A DNA stretch of 64,000 nt from Lachnospiraceae bacterium C1.1 (GTDB taxonomy: Bacteria > Bacillota > Clostridia > Lachnospirales > Lachnospiraceae). The position numbers were made by a program, and so were the translations under genes. The stretch's first letter is position 1. Each line of letters opens with the position of its first letter. The notes beneath the pieces are model-generated. The model had not been told where the DNA came from. It searched no databases and worked only from the letters and a program-made list of their open reading frames with translations. The DNA is taken from positions 1 through 64,000 of the forward strand of contig JAUISW010000001.1 in assembly GCA_030434875.1 (NCBI GenBank), given 5' to 3'. Shown here piece after piece: positions 1-9,025 of this stretch.

Positions 1-126
1 GCGTGCTCCAGTAACGGGTTTTGCCATTTAAGATTGCCTACGGCAATGGGCAAAACCCAGTGTTCAGTCAAAGTTATTGTGGCATAACTGCGCAGCGGAG
101 TGCGCAGTTTGCCTGTGAACAGTAAC
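1..126. mobile_element. Palindromic mini-element (MITE family A), left end cut by window
   Basis: This is one of three near-identical copies of a 147-bp element; the others lie at 11046-11192 and 22399-22545. Complete copies carry 13-bp perfect terminal inverted repeats GTTACTGTTCACA/TGTGAACAGTAAC and are flanked by 8-bp target duplications. Here 126 bp are present, ending in TGTGAACAGTAAC, so about 21 bp of the left end lie outside the window. Internally it holds nested hairpins (GGGTTTTGCC...GGCAAAACCC and CTGCGCA...TGCGCAG). It has no coding capacity. It lies 5' of the electron-transfer pseudogene. Confidence 0.85.
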
Positions 127-295
127 ATAATTTTGACTAAAAAATGTTATAATATTAACTATTATTTATATAAAACTAACAATATGATATACTTTTACTT
201 AAGATGTATCTGGAAAATGGCTTATGAATTGTGCATATGCTTTTTAAGCATAATGCAAAATGTACAGAAAGGTGTTACAAGAGGAGGAATCGGGT

Positions 296-2126
296 ATGAG
301 TCGTTTAACTATTGAATCTGACAGGATTCAACAGCATATGGACGGGTTATACAGGGATGTGTCACGCAGGATCAGCGCGAGTCCGCCCGGAACCTGCCCC
401 GTCGATATGTCTTTAAGCTTTCTCAGGATGAGCCATGCTCAGACATGTGGAAAATGCACACCCTGCCGGGTAGGTCTCGGAAGGCTTGCCGAAATGATCG
501 AGGATGTTTTGGAGGGAGAAGCAGATTTAAGCATCATTGACAAGATAAGCGAAACTGCAAAATCAATTGCAGCTACAGCTGACTGTGCAATAGGATTTGA
601 AACAGCAAGAGTGATACTGCTGGGAATAACGGGTTTCCATGATGATTATGTGGAGCATATCACGAAAGGGAGATGCATATGCGGACAGAAGCAGCCTGTT
701 CCATGTGTGTCCCAGTGTCCGGCTCATGTTGATATTCCGGGCTATATTGCTCTGGTTAAGGCAGGAAGAAACGGCGATGCGGTGAAACTTATCAGGAGGG
801 ACAATCCTTTTCCGTCTGTATGTGCCTATGTATGTGAGCATCCCTGTGAGGAACGCTGCCGCCGGTCGATGATGGATGACCGGTAAATATATGCGGTATC
901 AAACGGTATGCGGTAGATCATGCAGAAAAGGCGGATATTCCATCTGTGCAGAAAAGAGTGGAAAGAAGATCGCTGTTGCAGGCGGAGGTCCGGGAGGACT
1001 GACGGCAGCATATTATCTGACACTCATGGGTCATACGGTCACGGTCTATGAACAGAGACACAAGCCGGGTGGAATGCTCAGATACGGTATACCTGATTAC
1101 AGGCTGCCACAGGAGGTACTTGACAGGATATTAAACATATTCTGGCTACAAGGTTGTCAGGATGGTACTGGATACATCTGTCGGAAAAGACATAACAGTA
1201 GAGGAGCTGAAAAAAGAATATGATGCCGTATATCTTTCGGTAGGTGCCATGGTGACAGGAAGCTCGGGATTGAGGGCGAAGATGCGGATAACCTGGTCAG
1301 TGCAGTAGAAATGCTCCGCAGGATCGGGGAAGGCGAAAAAATGGATCTGCATGGGAAAAATGTCGTGGTCGTGGGCGGCGGAAATGTAGCCATGGCTGCG
1401 ACCAGGACCAGCCTGAGGCTTGGCGCAAAGCATGTGACGTGTGTTTACAGGCGACGTATTGACGATATGACGGCGCTTATGGAGGAAATAGAGGAGGCAC
1501 AGTCGGAAGGCGTGGAAATTATGCCGCTTCATGCTCCGGCCCGTATAGAAAAGGATAAAAAGGGAAAAGCAACGGCTCTCTGGACAAAACCCCAGATAAT
1601 ATCAAGGATCGGGTCTGACGGACGGCCGACCATAAGGAATTCCGGTGAAGAGGAGGTAAGGATACCGGCAGATTATATAATTGTTGCCATAGGACAGCAG
1701 TCAGAACTCAGACCCTTCGAGGATAATGGGATATCCATCCACAGGGGACGTATTAAGGCTGAAAATTCGAGTTACGTAGAAGGAAGCGGTAATGTATTCG
1801 CGGGAGGCGATGCGGTGTCGGGTCCGGCAACGGTCATTCTTGCAGTTGCGGCAGGAAAGGTTGCAGCAGCAAATATAGATGAGTTTCTGGGATTTAACCA
1901 TAAGATATCGGTTGATGTCGATATACCTCTGCCCCAGCTCACAAACAGCCCCGCCTGCGGACGTGTAAATATAAAAGCCGGACATATTTCGGAAATAGAG
2001 GGGAATTTCGACCTGGTAAGCATAGGGATGACTGACGAGGAATGTGCACAGGAATGCAGCCGCTGTCTGAGATGCGATCATTTCGGCTATGGCGGATTCA
2101 GAGGGGGGAGGCTTGCAGAATGGTAA
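296..2126 (+). pseudogene. Frameshifted NAD(P)H-linked flavin/iron-sulfur oxidoreductase subunit
   Basis: Read across frames, this is one protein of roughly 600 residues. It starts with a NuoF-type C-terminal iron-sulfur segment (CGKCTPCRVG). A glutamate-synthase-small-chain/NfnB-like part follows: cysteine-rich CVSQCPAHVDIPGYI, dinucleotide site VAGGGPGGLTAAYYL, second site VVVGGGNVAMAATR and a C-terminal GGDAVSGPATVILAVA segment. The frame is broken at about 882, 955, 1117 and 1262. In each gap the expected protein continues in another frame, for example KRYAVDHAEKADIPS at about 905-950 and VEELKKEYDAVYLS at about 1199-1240. The ATG at 296 has a GAGGAGG site. Its stop overlaps the hydrogenase start, so it was the partner subunit feeding NAD(P)H electrons to the hydrogenase. 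Four frameshifts make decay more likely than sequencing error, though clustered errors remain possible. Confidence 0.8.
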
Positions 2127-3850
2127 ATCTGACAATAAACAACAGGAAGGCAAGTGTCCCGGAAGGAACTACCATATTAAATGCAGCCCGTTCCGTCGGA
2201 GTACATGTTCCGCATCTGTGTTATCTCAAGGATATCAATGAGATAGGGGCATGCAGGCTCTGCTGTGTAGATGTAGAGGGAGAGGAAAATCTGGTGCCGG
2301 CCTGCAATAACCACGTAAGGGAAGGCATGGTCATAAATACCAATTCCGCAAGGGCGAGGGCATCGAGAAAGATGAACCTGCAGCTGATCCTTTCGGAGCA
2401 CGACTGCAAATGTGCCATATGTTCAAGGAGCGGAAACTGTCAGCTCCAGAAGCTTGCAAATGATTATGGGATAATTGATAATCCATATGGAGAGCACCTT
2501 CTCCCTAAGAAGCTTACTGAGTGGAATAGCGAATTTCCACTGATAAGGGATGCCAACAAATGTATTAAGTGCATGAGATGCATCCAGATCTGTGATAAAG
2601 TCCAGAACATGAGCATATGGGATCTGGAATCCATAGGAAGCCGTACAAGAGTAAACGTCTCCAACAATCAGAAAATAGAAGAATCTGACTGTACACTCTG
2701 CGGGCAGTGCATAACACACTGTCCTGTGGGAGCGCTGCGTGAGAGAAATGATATAGACAGGGTCATGAGTGCCGTGGAAGATCCTGAGATCATCACAGCT
2801 GTCCAGATAGCACCTGCTGTCAGAACTGCCGTGGGAGAGGCACTTGGCATTCCGGCTGAGAAGGCATCAGTAAACAGGATAGCAGCGATGCTGAAGATAA
2901 TCGGATTTGATCATGTTTTTGACACAAGCTATGCGGCAGACCTGACGATAATGGAGGAGGGAACGGAATTCCTGCACCGTCTTAAAGAAGGAGAGCTTGC
3001 AAAATATCCGATGTTTACAAGCTGCTGTCCCGGCTGGGTAAGCTTTGTAAACAGCCAGTATCCGGAACTTTCAGGACAGCTCTCCACTGCGAAGAGTCCG
3101 CAGCAGATGTTTGGTGCTGTCTTAAAAACGTATTTTGCAAAGAAGCATTCGATACCGGCAGACAAAATATGCAGTGTTTCGATAATGCCATGCGTGGCAA
3201 AAAAGCGTGAGGCAGACCGCCCGGAGATGTGCAGGGATGACGGTACGCGCGACGTGGATTATGTGCTTACGACAAGGGAGCTTCTGCGGCTTATCAAATC
3301 TGAAAGGATATCAGCGCGACGTGTTGAGGGAGTGGCCTTTGATGAAATAATGGATGATTACACGGGAGCGGGAGTGATTTTTGGCACGACCGGCGGTGTA
3401 ATGGAAGCAGCACTTCGTTCCGCATATTATATCGTGACAGGCCGCAATCCTGAAGCTGACGCTTTTCAGGAGGTTCGCAAAAACCCTAATGAAAAAGATG
3501 TTCCATGGAGAGCCAAAACCTTTAATCTGGCAGGGACAAAGATTGACATTGCAGTTACGAGCGGTCTTGGAAATGCAGGTAAGCTTTGCGAGGCAATCCT
3601 GTCAGGAGAGGTCAGGTTTGATTTTGTGGAGGTGATGGCATGTCCCGGTGGCTGTGCAGGCGGAGGAGGCCAGCCTATCCACTGTGATGATATCGAAAGG
3701 GCTGATGAAAGGGGAAGGATACTCTATGAGATCGACAGGAACATGCCCATGAGATTCAGTCATGAAAATCCGGCAGTAAAAAAGCTCTATGAGGAAGAAC
3801 TTGGAACTCCATTGAGTGAAAAGGCAGAAAAGCTTCTTCATGTGCAGTAA
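2120..3850 (+). CDS. hydA: [FeFe] hydrogenase, catalytic subunit
   Basis: This cytoplasmic enzyme makes H2 from reduced ferredoxin or NAD(P)H during fermentation. The 576-residue protein has the modular build of clostridial enzymes. An N-terminal [2Fe-2S] domain (C34, C45, C48, C62) is followed by a His-ligated cluster segment HDCKCAICSRSGNC, then two [4Fe-4S] motifs CIKCMRCIQIC and CTLCGQCITHC. The H-cluster signatures are TSCCPGW, MPCVAKKRE and MACPGGCAGGGGQP, all intact. I chose the ATG at 2120 (MVNLTINNRK) because GGGGAGG precedes it; an in-frame upstream start at 2042 would overlap the previous gene without a ribosome site. It overlaps the stop of the broken partner subunit by 7 bases, so the two were translationally coupled. 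Loss of the partner suggests it now works with another donor, such as ferredoxin. Confidence 0.95.
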   Translation: MVNLTINNRKASVPEGTTILNAARSVGVHVPHLCYLKDINEIGACRLCCVDVEGEENLVPACNNHVREGMVINTNSARARASRKMNLQLILSEHDCKCAICSRSGNCQLQKLANDYGIIDNPYGEHLLPKKLTEWNSEFPLIRDANKCIKCMRCIQICDKVQNMSIWDLESIGSRTRVNVSNNQKIEESDCTLCGQCITHCPVGALRERNDIDRVMSAVEDPEIITAVQIAPAVRTAVGEALGIPAEKASVNRIAAMLKIIGFDHVFDTSYAADLTIMEEGTEFLHRLKEGELAKYPMFTSCCPGWVSFVNSQYPELSGQLSTAKSPQQMFGAVLKTYFAKKHSIPADKICSVSIMPCVAKKREADRPEMCRDDGTRDVDYVLTTRELLRLIKSERISARRVEGVAFDEIMDDYTGAGVIFGTTGGVMEAALRSAYYIVTGRNPEADAFQEVRKNPNEKDVPWRAKTFNLAGTKIDIAVTSGLGNAGKLCEAILSGEVRFDFVEVMACPGGCAGGGGQPIHCDDIERADERGRILYEIDRNMPMRFSHENPAVKKLYEEELGTPLSEKAEKLLHVQ

Positions 3851-3883
3851 CTGTTCAGGCTGCCTGAACAGTTACTTATCTCT
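3847..3883 (+). terminator. Hairpin terminator after hydA
   Basis: GTAACTGTTCAGG-CTG-CCTGAACAGTTAC forms a perfect 13-bp stem that begins on the hydA stop codon. A weakly T-rich tail follows (TTATCTCT). The same stem occurs in the terminator at 38072-38110. Confidence 0.7.
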
Positions 3884-4002
3884 GCTCCGGACTGATGTCT
3901 TGCATCAAAATATAAACAGATTTAATGTTAGGCAATCCAATATTCCTGCCGATATAAAGAAATGGGAAGACCCATAGGAAGGAATTGGTTACTATTCAGT
4001 TA

Positions 4003-4028
4003 GCAGCCAGCACCTTGCTGCTGGCTGC
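4003..4028 (+). promoter_or_regulatory. Perfect leader hairpin before HAD lipoprotein gene
   Basis: GCAGCCAGCA (4003-4012) pairs perfectly with TGCTGGCTGC (4019-4028). No T-run follows, so it is not an ordinary terminator. It lies 45 bases upstream of the lipoprotein start, within its probable leader, and may stabilise or attenuate the message. Confidence 0.45.
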
Positions 4029-4073
4029 GTAAGAACATGAAGTGGGAATTGTTTTAGAGGAGGTATGCAAGGC

Positions 4074-5342
4074 ATGGATAAAGCATTCGGGGTTCAAAAA
4101 TATCGAAAATGTAAAAGCATATTATCGTTGATAGTTGCCGTTGTATTGCTGTTTGGATCTATCGGATTTACAGGCTGTGGAAAGACATCCGCCAAACCTC
4201 TGTCCGAATACTGGGCAGCCGACTCTGAGGCGGCAGAGAGTCTTAGAAGCTATGTTTCAAAGGTTACGGATAAAAAAGATACGGAAAACTATATTCCGGA
4301 AGAGGATCGTATAGTTACGTTTGATATGGACGGAACCCTGACCTGCGAAACCTATTATACTTATTATGATACGATGATGTTCATCAATTACTGTCTTGTT
4401 GATCATCCTGAAAGGGTATCTGATGAATTGAAGGCAGCGGCTGCTGAGATCAGACCGGGGTATACGGCAGGTGAAGAACTGGCAAGAAACTTCGCAAAGG
4501 CTTATGCGGGAATGACCGTTCAGGAACTTTATGATTATGCGGTGGAATTTGGTCAGAAAGAAACGGCCAGCTTTAAGAACATGCGCTATATTGACGGCTT
4601 CTATCTGCCTATGGTCGAGCTTGTTAAGTATCTCCATGACAATGGCTTTACCATTTATGTTGTGAGCGGAACTGAACGCACGACTACAAGAGCCATCGTT
4701 GCGAACTCACCCATAAGCGAATATGTATCCCCGTCCCATGTTATCGGCACGGAGTTCGAGGTAAAGGTAAAGGGAAATGAGGATATCCCTTCAAATATGG
4801 ATTATAAATATGCCGATGGTGATGAGCTTGTATTCACAGGAGGCTTCGTACAGAAAAATCTGAATGCCAACAAGACGATCTGGATTGAAAGGGAGATAGG
4901 AAAAAGACCTGTCCTTGCCTTTGGAAACAGCGGCAGCGATACTAGCATGATGAACTATGCAACGGATGGCAGAAATCAATATCCTTCAGCTGCATATATG
5001 CTCGTGGCAGATGACGATGTACGGGAATGGGGAACTCAGGATTGGGAGGAAAAGTCAGCAGGATACAGGGAACAGGGTTATGTACCGATATCCATGAAAA
5101 ATGATTTCCTGAAAATCTATAATGATAATATCGAGAAAGCGGCCGAACAGTATGTGGAATCTGATGAGGAGCTTAAGGAGGTTGCTGAGACCAATAATAT
5201 TATCCAGTTCAGCGGCAGTTCTGGAAATACAGCTGATGAAAACGGAATGTACAAGGCTGAGGATCTGATGGGGAGATTGTCTGAGGCGATAACAGCCTAT
5301 GACGATATGATAGAAGAGTATGAGCAGGAAGAAGCTGCTTAG
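4074..5342 (+). CDS. Secreted HAD-family phosphatase lipoprotein
   Basis: The predicted product is a surface-anchored hydrolase of the haloacid dehalogenase superfamily. The N-terminus has a basic region, a hydrophobic stretch and a lipobox (FTGC). The nucleophile motif is TFDMDGTL. Motif II is probably VVSGTERTT, and a late acidic motif is GNSGSDTSMM, the usual order for phosphoserine-phosphatase-like HADs. The substrate cannot be read from the sequence. The acidic C-terminal tail (EEYEQEEAA) ends at a mini-element insertion. I chose ATG 4074 because AGGAGG lies 10 bases upstream; the ATG at 4065 is one base from that site. The stop codon lies in the 8-bp duplication GCTGCTTA made by the element. 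Without the insertions the esterase gene at 7352 would start about 8 bases after this stop, so the two were probably one operon. Confidence 0.8.
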   Translation: MDKAFGVQKYRKCKSILSLIVAVVLLFGSIGFTGCGKTSAKPLSEYWAADSEAAESLRSYVSKVTDKKDTENYIPEEDRIVTFDMDGTLTCETYYTYYDTMMFINYCLVDHPERVSDELKAAAAEIRPGYTAGEELARNFAKAYAGMTVQELYDYAVEFGQKETASFKNMRYIDGFYLPMVELVKYLHDNGFTIYVVSGTERTTTRAIVANSPISEYVSPSHVIGTEFEVKVKGNEDIPSNMDYKYADGDELVFTGGFVQKNLNANKTIWIEREIGKRPVLAFGNSGSDTSMMNYATDGRNQYPSAAYMLVADDDVREWGTQDWEEKSAGYREQGYVPISMKNDFLKIYNDNIEKAAEQYVESDEELKEVAETNNIIQFSGSSGNTADENGMYKAEDLMGRLSEAITAYDDMIEEYEQEEAA

Positions 5343-5560
5343 TTACAGTTCACACAGCAATGTCAGTAAGTTAAGAGATATGGATTTAATGAAATAACTA
5401 CAGCCAGCATCATATGCTCGCTACAATAAGACAGAAATACTGCTCTCAGCAAAAGAAGCAGGAGCAGTGGTCAAGAAATAGGAATTCAGAGCATGACAAA
5501 CAGACAGATTTATATCTGCCTCAAAGAGATGTATTATATTAGTTGATGGCTAGTCTGTAT

Positions 5561-6892
5561 CTATGCGGCACGATAAATAAAATATCGCGGTTTTCGGAAA
5601 TGCGCAGTTTGCAGACGGCTGTATTTCCTGTCCTCCCGTATGGGTATCAGTTCTCTTGCGAGAAGCGCCATCACATCAATTGGGTTTTCCTCCGCGGAGA
5701 GGCGGAGGAAGACCCTGCATATGTGGGCAGCAACGCTGAAATTCACCTTGTAGGAATGTTTCCTCTTGGCTTTCCTGATGACAGTGCTGTTTATCATCGC
5801 CTCAGTCAGGTTATAAGCTATAAGACGGCTCCAGATTTCCTGCATAATAAGTTCTGGTTTGTATGAATGGAAATTGCTCAGCCCGATGGTGTATTTCAGC
5901 TTCCTGAAGGAGGATTCTATGCCCCATCTGGCATAATAAAGATTTTTTAGACGTTTGGGAGGAAACTCATCAGCAGGCAGGTTAGTGACAAGGCATTCAT
6001 AACTATCATCCGAGAGTTTGATTCTAACCACACGGAATGAGATCGGGTATGTGTCTTTTGAACCATACTCAAGGTAATCAAATGAAGTTGCGGCATCAAT
6101 GAAGCGTCGATAAGTATCACCGCAGTCGACTTTCGAGGACTGACTCCTCACAAGAGTGACATTTACGGTGATATCAAATGTCTCATCATCAGGAAAGTCA
6201 AACTTCCCCACGAGGCCTTTTTGGTGGATGTCCTTTGCCCTGAACAGAAAATACTGCTCATTCTGGATGACATGGGCCATGTTGTTATAAGAGCAGTAGC
6301 CCCTGTCGCCTATATAGATATTTTTAGAGCCGGGTACAACGGGATGACGGTCAACGATGGTGCAGAAAGCACGGAACTCATCTTTATGGCGGATCGGCTG
6401 CAGGAGGGCATCCGTATATAGATTGGAGTCCAGGTCCTGAAAAGCATTGATATGGATGCTGTATGCTCCCTTGATTGATTTGCCAGGAGAGATGAAATAT
6501 TCATCCGGAGGAGAATACTTGTCGTGGCTGAAATAAGATGCGGTGGAACCGTCTGCAGCAATAATCCGGTATCCCGGGTAACTGCCATTGCACGATGGAA
6601 TTGATCCAGTGAAACTGTCAAATATTTTCTTCATTGCTTCTGGTTTGAGTTTTTCACGTTGCTGGAAGAACGCGGAAGAAGACGGTGATTGCGTATCCAT
6701 ACCAAAGAAGTCAAGCAGCTCGTTTTTTGTAGCCGAAGAACCTTCGGCAATCAAGAAGCGCATCAGCTTCCCGGGCGGAAGTTTTCGATCACGTGAAAAA
6801 TCCTTGGCAGGGTTCTTAGCGTAATCAGAAACAGAAGATGAGACAGAGTCGATTGCAGAATTTAAAAGATTTTTGATTTTGTCGTGGGTCAT
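5561..6892 (-). CDS. IS4-family DDE transposase
   Basis: The 443-residue protein would cut and paste the surrounding element. The C-terminal part shows the IS4 YREK signature, with Y-x2-R-x3-E-x6-K in YYARWGIESSFRKLK. Earlier acidic segments IIAADGSTASYF and YIGDRGYC hold the likely first two catalytic aspartates. The start ATG at 6892 has an AAGGAGG site just upstream on the minus strand (about 6898-6904). The gene is full length with no frameshift. A hairpin overlaps its ribosome site, suggesting control of read-through translation. Confidence 0.92.
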   Translation of the reverse strand: MTHDKIKNLLNSAIDSVSSSVSDYAKNPAKDFSRDRKLPPGKLMRFLIAEGSSATKNELLDFFGMDTQSPSSSAFFQQREKLKPEAMKKIFDSFTGSIPSCNGSYPGYRIIAADGSTASYFSHDKYSPPDEYFISPGKSIKGAYSIHINAFQDLDSNLYTDALLQPIRHKDEFRAFCTIVDRHPVVPGSKNIYIGDRGYCSYNNMAHVIQNEQYFLFRAKDIHQKGLVGKFDFPDDETFDITVNVTLVRSQSSKVDCGDTYRRFIDAATSFDYLEYGSKDTYPISFRVVRIKLSDDSYECLVTNLPADEFPPKRLKNLYYARWGIESSFRKLKYTIGLSNFHSYKPELIMQEIWSRLIAYNLTEAMINSTVIRKAKRKHSYKVNFSVAAHICRVFLRLSAEENPIDVMALLARELIPIREDRKYSRLQTAHFRKPRYFIYRAA

Positions 6893-6900
6893 AAGAACCT

Positions 6901-6986
6901 CCTTGAAATTGGAACAACGGTTATATTTCCAATTTCAAGGGCCGCTCTCGCTACCTCTTATAATTCAATCAGTAGCGAGAGCGGCC
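6901..6986 (-). promoter_or_regulatory. Tandem hairpins covering the transposase ribosome site
   Basis: The first stem pairs 6901-6914 (CCTTGAAATTGGAA) with 6927-6940 perfectly (14 bp) and includes part of the AAGGAGG site. The second pairs 6940-6954 (GGCCGCTCTCGCTAC) with 6972-6986 perfectly (15 bp). A transcript entering from outside the IS would fold both and hide the ribosome site. IS10 and IS50 are known to use this strategy. The assignment here is inference from the fold. Confidence 0.55.
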
Positions 6987-7040
6987 GCACAATTTCGGTT
7001 CTATGTCAACCCCTTTAGGGGAATTTTTTCAAAAAAACTG

Positions 7041-7068
7041 GGTTAGACCCCCTATGGAATCTAACCCT
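7041..7068. terminator. Hairpin near the IS outer end
   Basis: GGTTAGA...TCTAACC forms a stem around CCCCCTATGGAA, just inside the 7074-7091 terminal repeat. It may block transcription entering the element from its right side. No strong T-run follows. Confidence 0.4.
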
Positions 7069-7351
7069 TTGAACTTAACTTACTGACATTGGTTCACACA
7101 GCTCTGCGCACTTGCTACTCTGTACGCTATTTCACTAAGTGCTGAAGCACTAAGTGAAATATGTGTGTGCTGAGCGTAAGAATACATAAAGCAGGAAACT
7201 GGGATTTGCCCCATTGCCGAATGCGCATAATACTTAGCGAAGCAAAGCTGAGCTTAGTATATGCCACACAGAGGGGGCAATCTTAAAATGGGCAAATCCC
7301 GTAACTGTGAGCACCTGCAAGGTGTGAACAGTTACGCTGCTTAGGAAGAAG

Positions 7352-8611
7352 TTGGGCAAGATTGTGAGATTAATGGTATTTCTTCTGCTGTGTCTGATCC
7401 TGACAAATTCTTTTTCGGCGTCTGCCGCGGATATGACAGGAGCATATGGCAGCAAAAAGGCATCTGATTATGAAAAACATATAGATATCTGGGGAGAGGA
7501 CGTTCCGGGGAACTGCTCTGATAATAAACTCTCGCGGATGAATATCGATATGGAGGCACAAAGCTCTGTGGCAGCGGAATTTTCTGAGGCGATCGCGGCA
7601 GAGGATATAGTGGAAGCCGAGCGCGTGATAGATACCATGACGTATTTTACAGAGATAAAGCCCGGGTATGAATCAGACAAATTTGATGACAGGCCATATC
7701 TCATACCTTATCCCGCTGACGGACGGTCGGTGTCTTTAAGTAAAGTTCCGTCAAAAGTCGAATTTTTTTTTAAAGGCCATAAGAGAAGGGGCATCAGCAC
7801 AAACAATGTAAGTACGAATAAAGTCAGTGAAAATAACAGTGTTAGTGATGATAAGGACGGAAACATAAATGAGAGCATCAGCGAGGATGAGATTGCAGGG
7901 GATGACGGAGCTCCGGCAGTCATAATTCTTCCGGGCGGAGCTTATGCTTATAAATCCATGGATGGCTCGGATTTTGAGGCAAAAGATCTGGCTCTTGCCC
8001 TGAATAAGGCGGGAATCAGTGCCTTTGTGCTTCATTACAGGTCGAATCCGTATGAGTATCCTTACCCCTGGCTCGATCTGCAGCGCGCGGTAAGGCATCT
8101 GCGCTATTATTCTGATGAATATGGGATAAATCCAGACAAGATAAGCCTGATCGGTTGTTCAGCCGGTGGAAATCTTGCGGGTGTATATGTAAATATGAGG
8201 GGATGGAGGCATTCTTTCCCGGAAAATTACCTTCGGGATGAAATCGACCTTGTAGGCGATGAGGTTGCTTCTCTTGCGCTGATATATCCGGTTACGACTT
8301 TTGAGTACAACAGCTCCATGCTTTTTGCCCTCTTTCCGGCGGAAATGGTAAGGGATGAATACGAGAGGGAAAAGCTTATGTGGAAGGTGGATTTTTCCAA
8401 TAATTTCCGGTCGCCGGAGGTTCCCCAGTTTGTCTGCTATGGAACCGGGGACAGACTTGTGGACTGTACGGGGACGGAGGACTACGTTTATGAGGCTGAA
8501 GATATGGGAATCGACATAGAAGAGTATCCGCTCGAAGGAGCAGATCATTCCTTCAGATCTGAAAACTACATAGAGGGATACATAAGCTGGCTCGATCGAA
8601 AGCTGGATTGA
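7352..8611 (+). CDS. Secreted alpha/beta-hydrolase (acetyl-esterase type)
   Basis: The predicted exported esterase probably removes acetyl groups from plant polysaccharides. A signal peptide covers about residues 1-25 (LLLCLILTNSFSASA). A low-complexity Asn/Ser/Asp linker (about 150-185) precedes the catalytic domain. That domain has an oxyanion segment IILPGGAY, nucleophile elbow GCSAGG, acid region GTGDRLVDC and histidine GADHSF, the order of the BD-FAE/acetylesterase families. The start is TTG at 7352, with AGGAAG 4 bases upstream; the next candidate, ATG 7373, lacks a ribosome site and would drop the basic end of the signal peptide. That site lies in the target duplication of the element just upstream, so expression must now come from the element, the IS or a new promoter. 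Ancestrally it followed the HAD lipoprotein gene directly. Confidence 0.82.
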   Translation: MGKIVRLMVFLLLCLILTNSFSASAADMTGAYGSKKASDYEKHIDIWGEDVPGNCSDNKLSRMNIDMEAQSSVAAEFSEAIAAEDIVEAERVIDTMTYFTEIKPGYESDKFDDRPYLIPYPADGRSVSLSKVPSKVEFFFKGHKRRGISTNNVSTNKVSENNSVSDDKDGNINESISEDEIAGDDGAPAVIILPGGAYAYKSMDGSDFEAKDLALALNKAGISAFVLHYRSNPYEYPYPWLDLQRAVRHLRYYSDEYGINPDKISLIGCSAGGNLAGVYVNMRGWRHSFPENYLRDEIDLVGDEVASLALIYPVTTFEYNSSMLFALFPAEMVRDEYEREKLMWKVDFSNNFRSPEVPQFVCYGTGDRLVDCTGTEDYVYEAEDMGIDIEEYPLEGADHSFRSENYIEGYISWLDRKLD

Positions 8612-9025
8612 TTCTGCACAGCCCGTTAGCGTAAAATTTTCCTCGGAAAAATGAATAGCAAAGAAAAGAGAACATCCTTTCATGTGGTATGATATTAGTT
8701 CATGACAAAAATATCATTAAGTAAGTCAAAAAATAACATTTCAGTCAGTGCAGTATCAGAATGTGGGACTCCATCGGAAAAGTGTTTCCGCTCAATAGAT
8801 GAACAGCTCCTAACAGTGAGTCAGCTGTGACAAAAACTTTCAATGAAAAAGTTTTTTGTCACGGCTTTTTTATTATTTTTTTCTGTATAATGGAAATTGA
8901 TACAGGATTAAAAGTTCTTATCCACAGCAGGTCATTGAAACGCTGCACTAGCTGCACTAGCCTGCCGGCAGGTAAATGACCTTAACATCATATCTGTATG
9001 TTTTTGCAGGAAAAAGGAGGTTGCC
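8612..9025. other. Intergenic stretch with one terminator
   Basis: This 414-bp stretch separates the esterase and the DUF3592-like gene. It contains the hairpin described at 8823-8871. I see no reading frame with a ribosome site and no other clear structure. Confidence 0.6.
8823..8871 (+). terminator. Intrinsic terminator
   Basis: GTGACAAAAACTTT (8827-8840) pairs with its complement at 8848-8862. A short AGC/GGCT extension and a run of Ts follow. It probably ends the esterase transcript. Confidence 0.75.

Larger units (their letters stand above)
5358..7091 (-). mobile_element. IS4-family (IS231-like) insertion sequence, 1734 bp
   Basis: The termini are an 18-bp perfect inverted repeat: CAATGTCAGTAAGTTAAG (5358-5375) and its complement (7074-7091). 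A 10-11 bp direct repeat GTTCACACAG(C) flanks the element (5348-5358 and 7092-7102). This fits the long 10-12 bp duplications known for IS231-type members. It carries one intact transposase gene on the minus strand and appears complete and possibly active. The same termini bound a 97-bp internally deleted derivative at 11040-11291. Confidence 0.88.
5342..7335. mobile_element. Palindromic mini-element (about 250 bp) split by an insertion sequence
   Basis: The ends GTTACAGTTCACAC (5342) and GTGTGAACAGTTAC (7322-7335) are imperfect inverted repeats related to family A. The 8-bp sequence GCTGCTTA flanks both sides (5334-5341 and 7336-7343), a perfect target duplication. An IS4-type element (5358-7091) sits 16 bases inside the left end. 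Without the IS and one copy of its duplication the element is about 250 bp. Its interior has a hairpin ATTTCACTAAGTGC...GCACTAAGTGAAAT (7129-7160) and a block (about 7224-7283) that recurs inverted at about 11336-11400. It separates the HAD lipoprotein gene from the esterase gene. Confidence 0.85.

Noticed and set aside
5543..5866. Plus-strand ORF of 107 codons
   Set aside because: Antisense to the intact IS transposase; the composition is explained by that gene.
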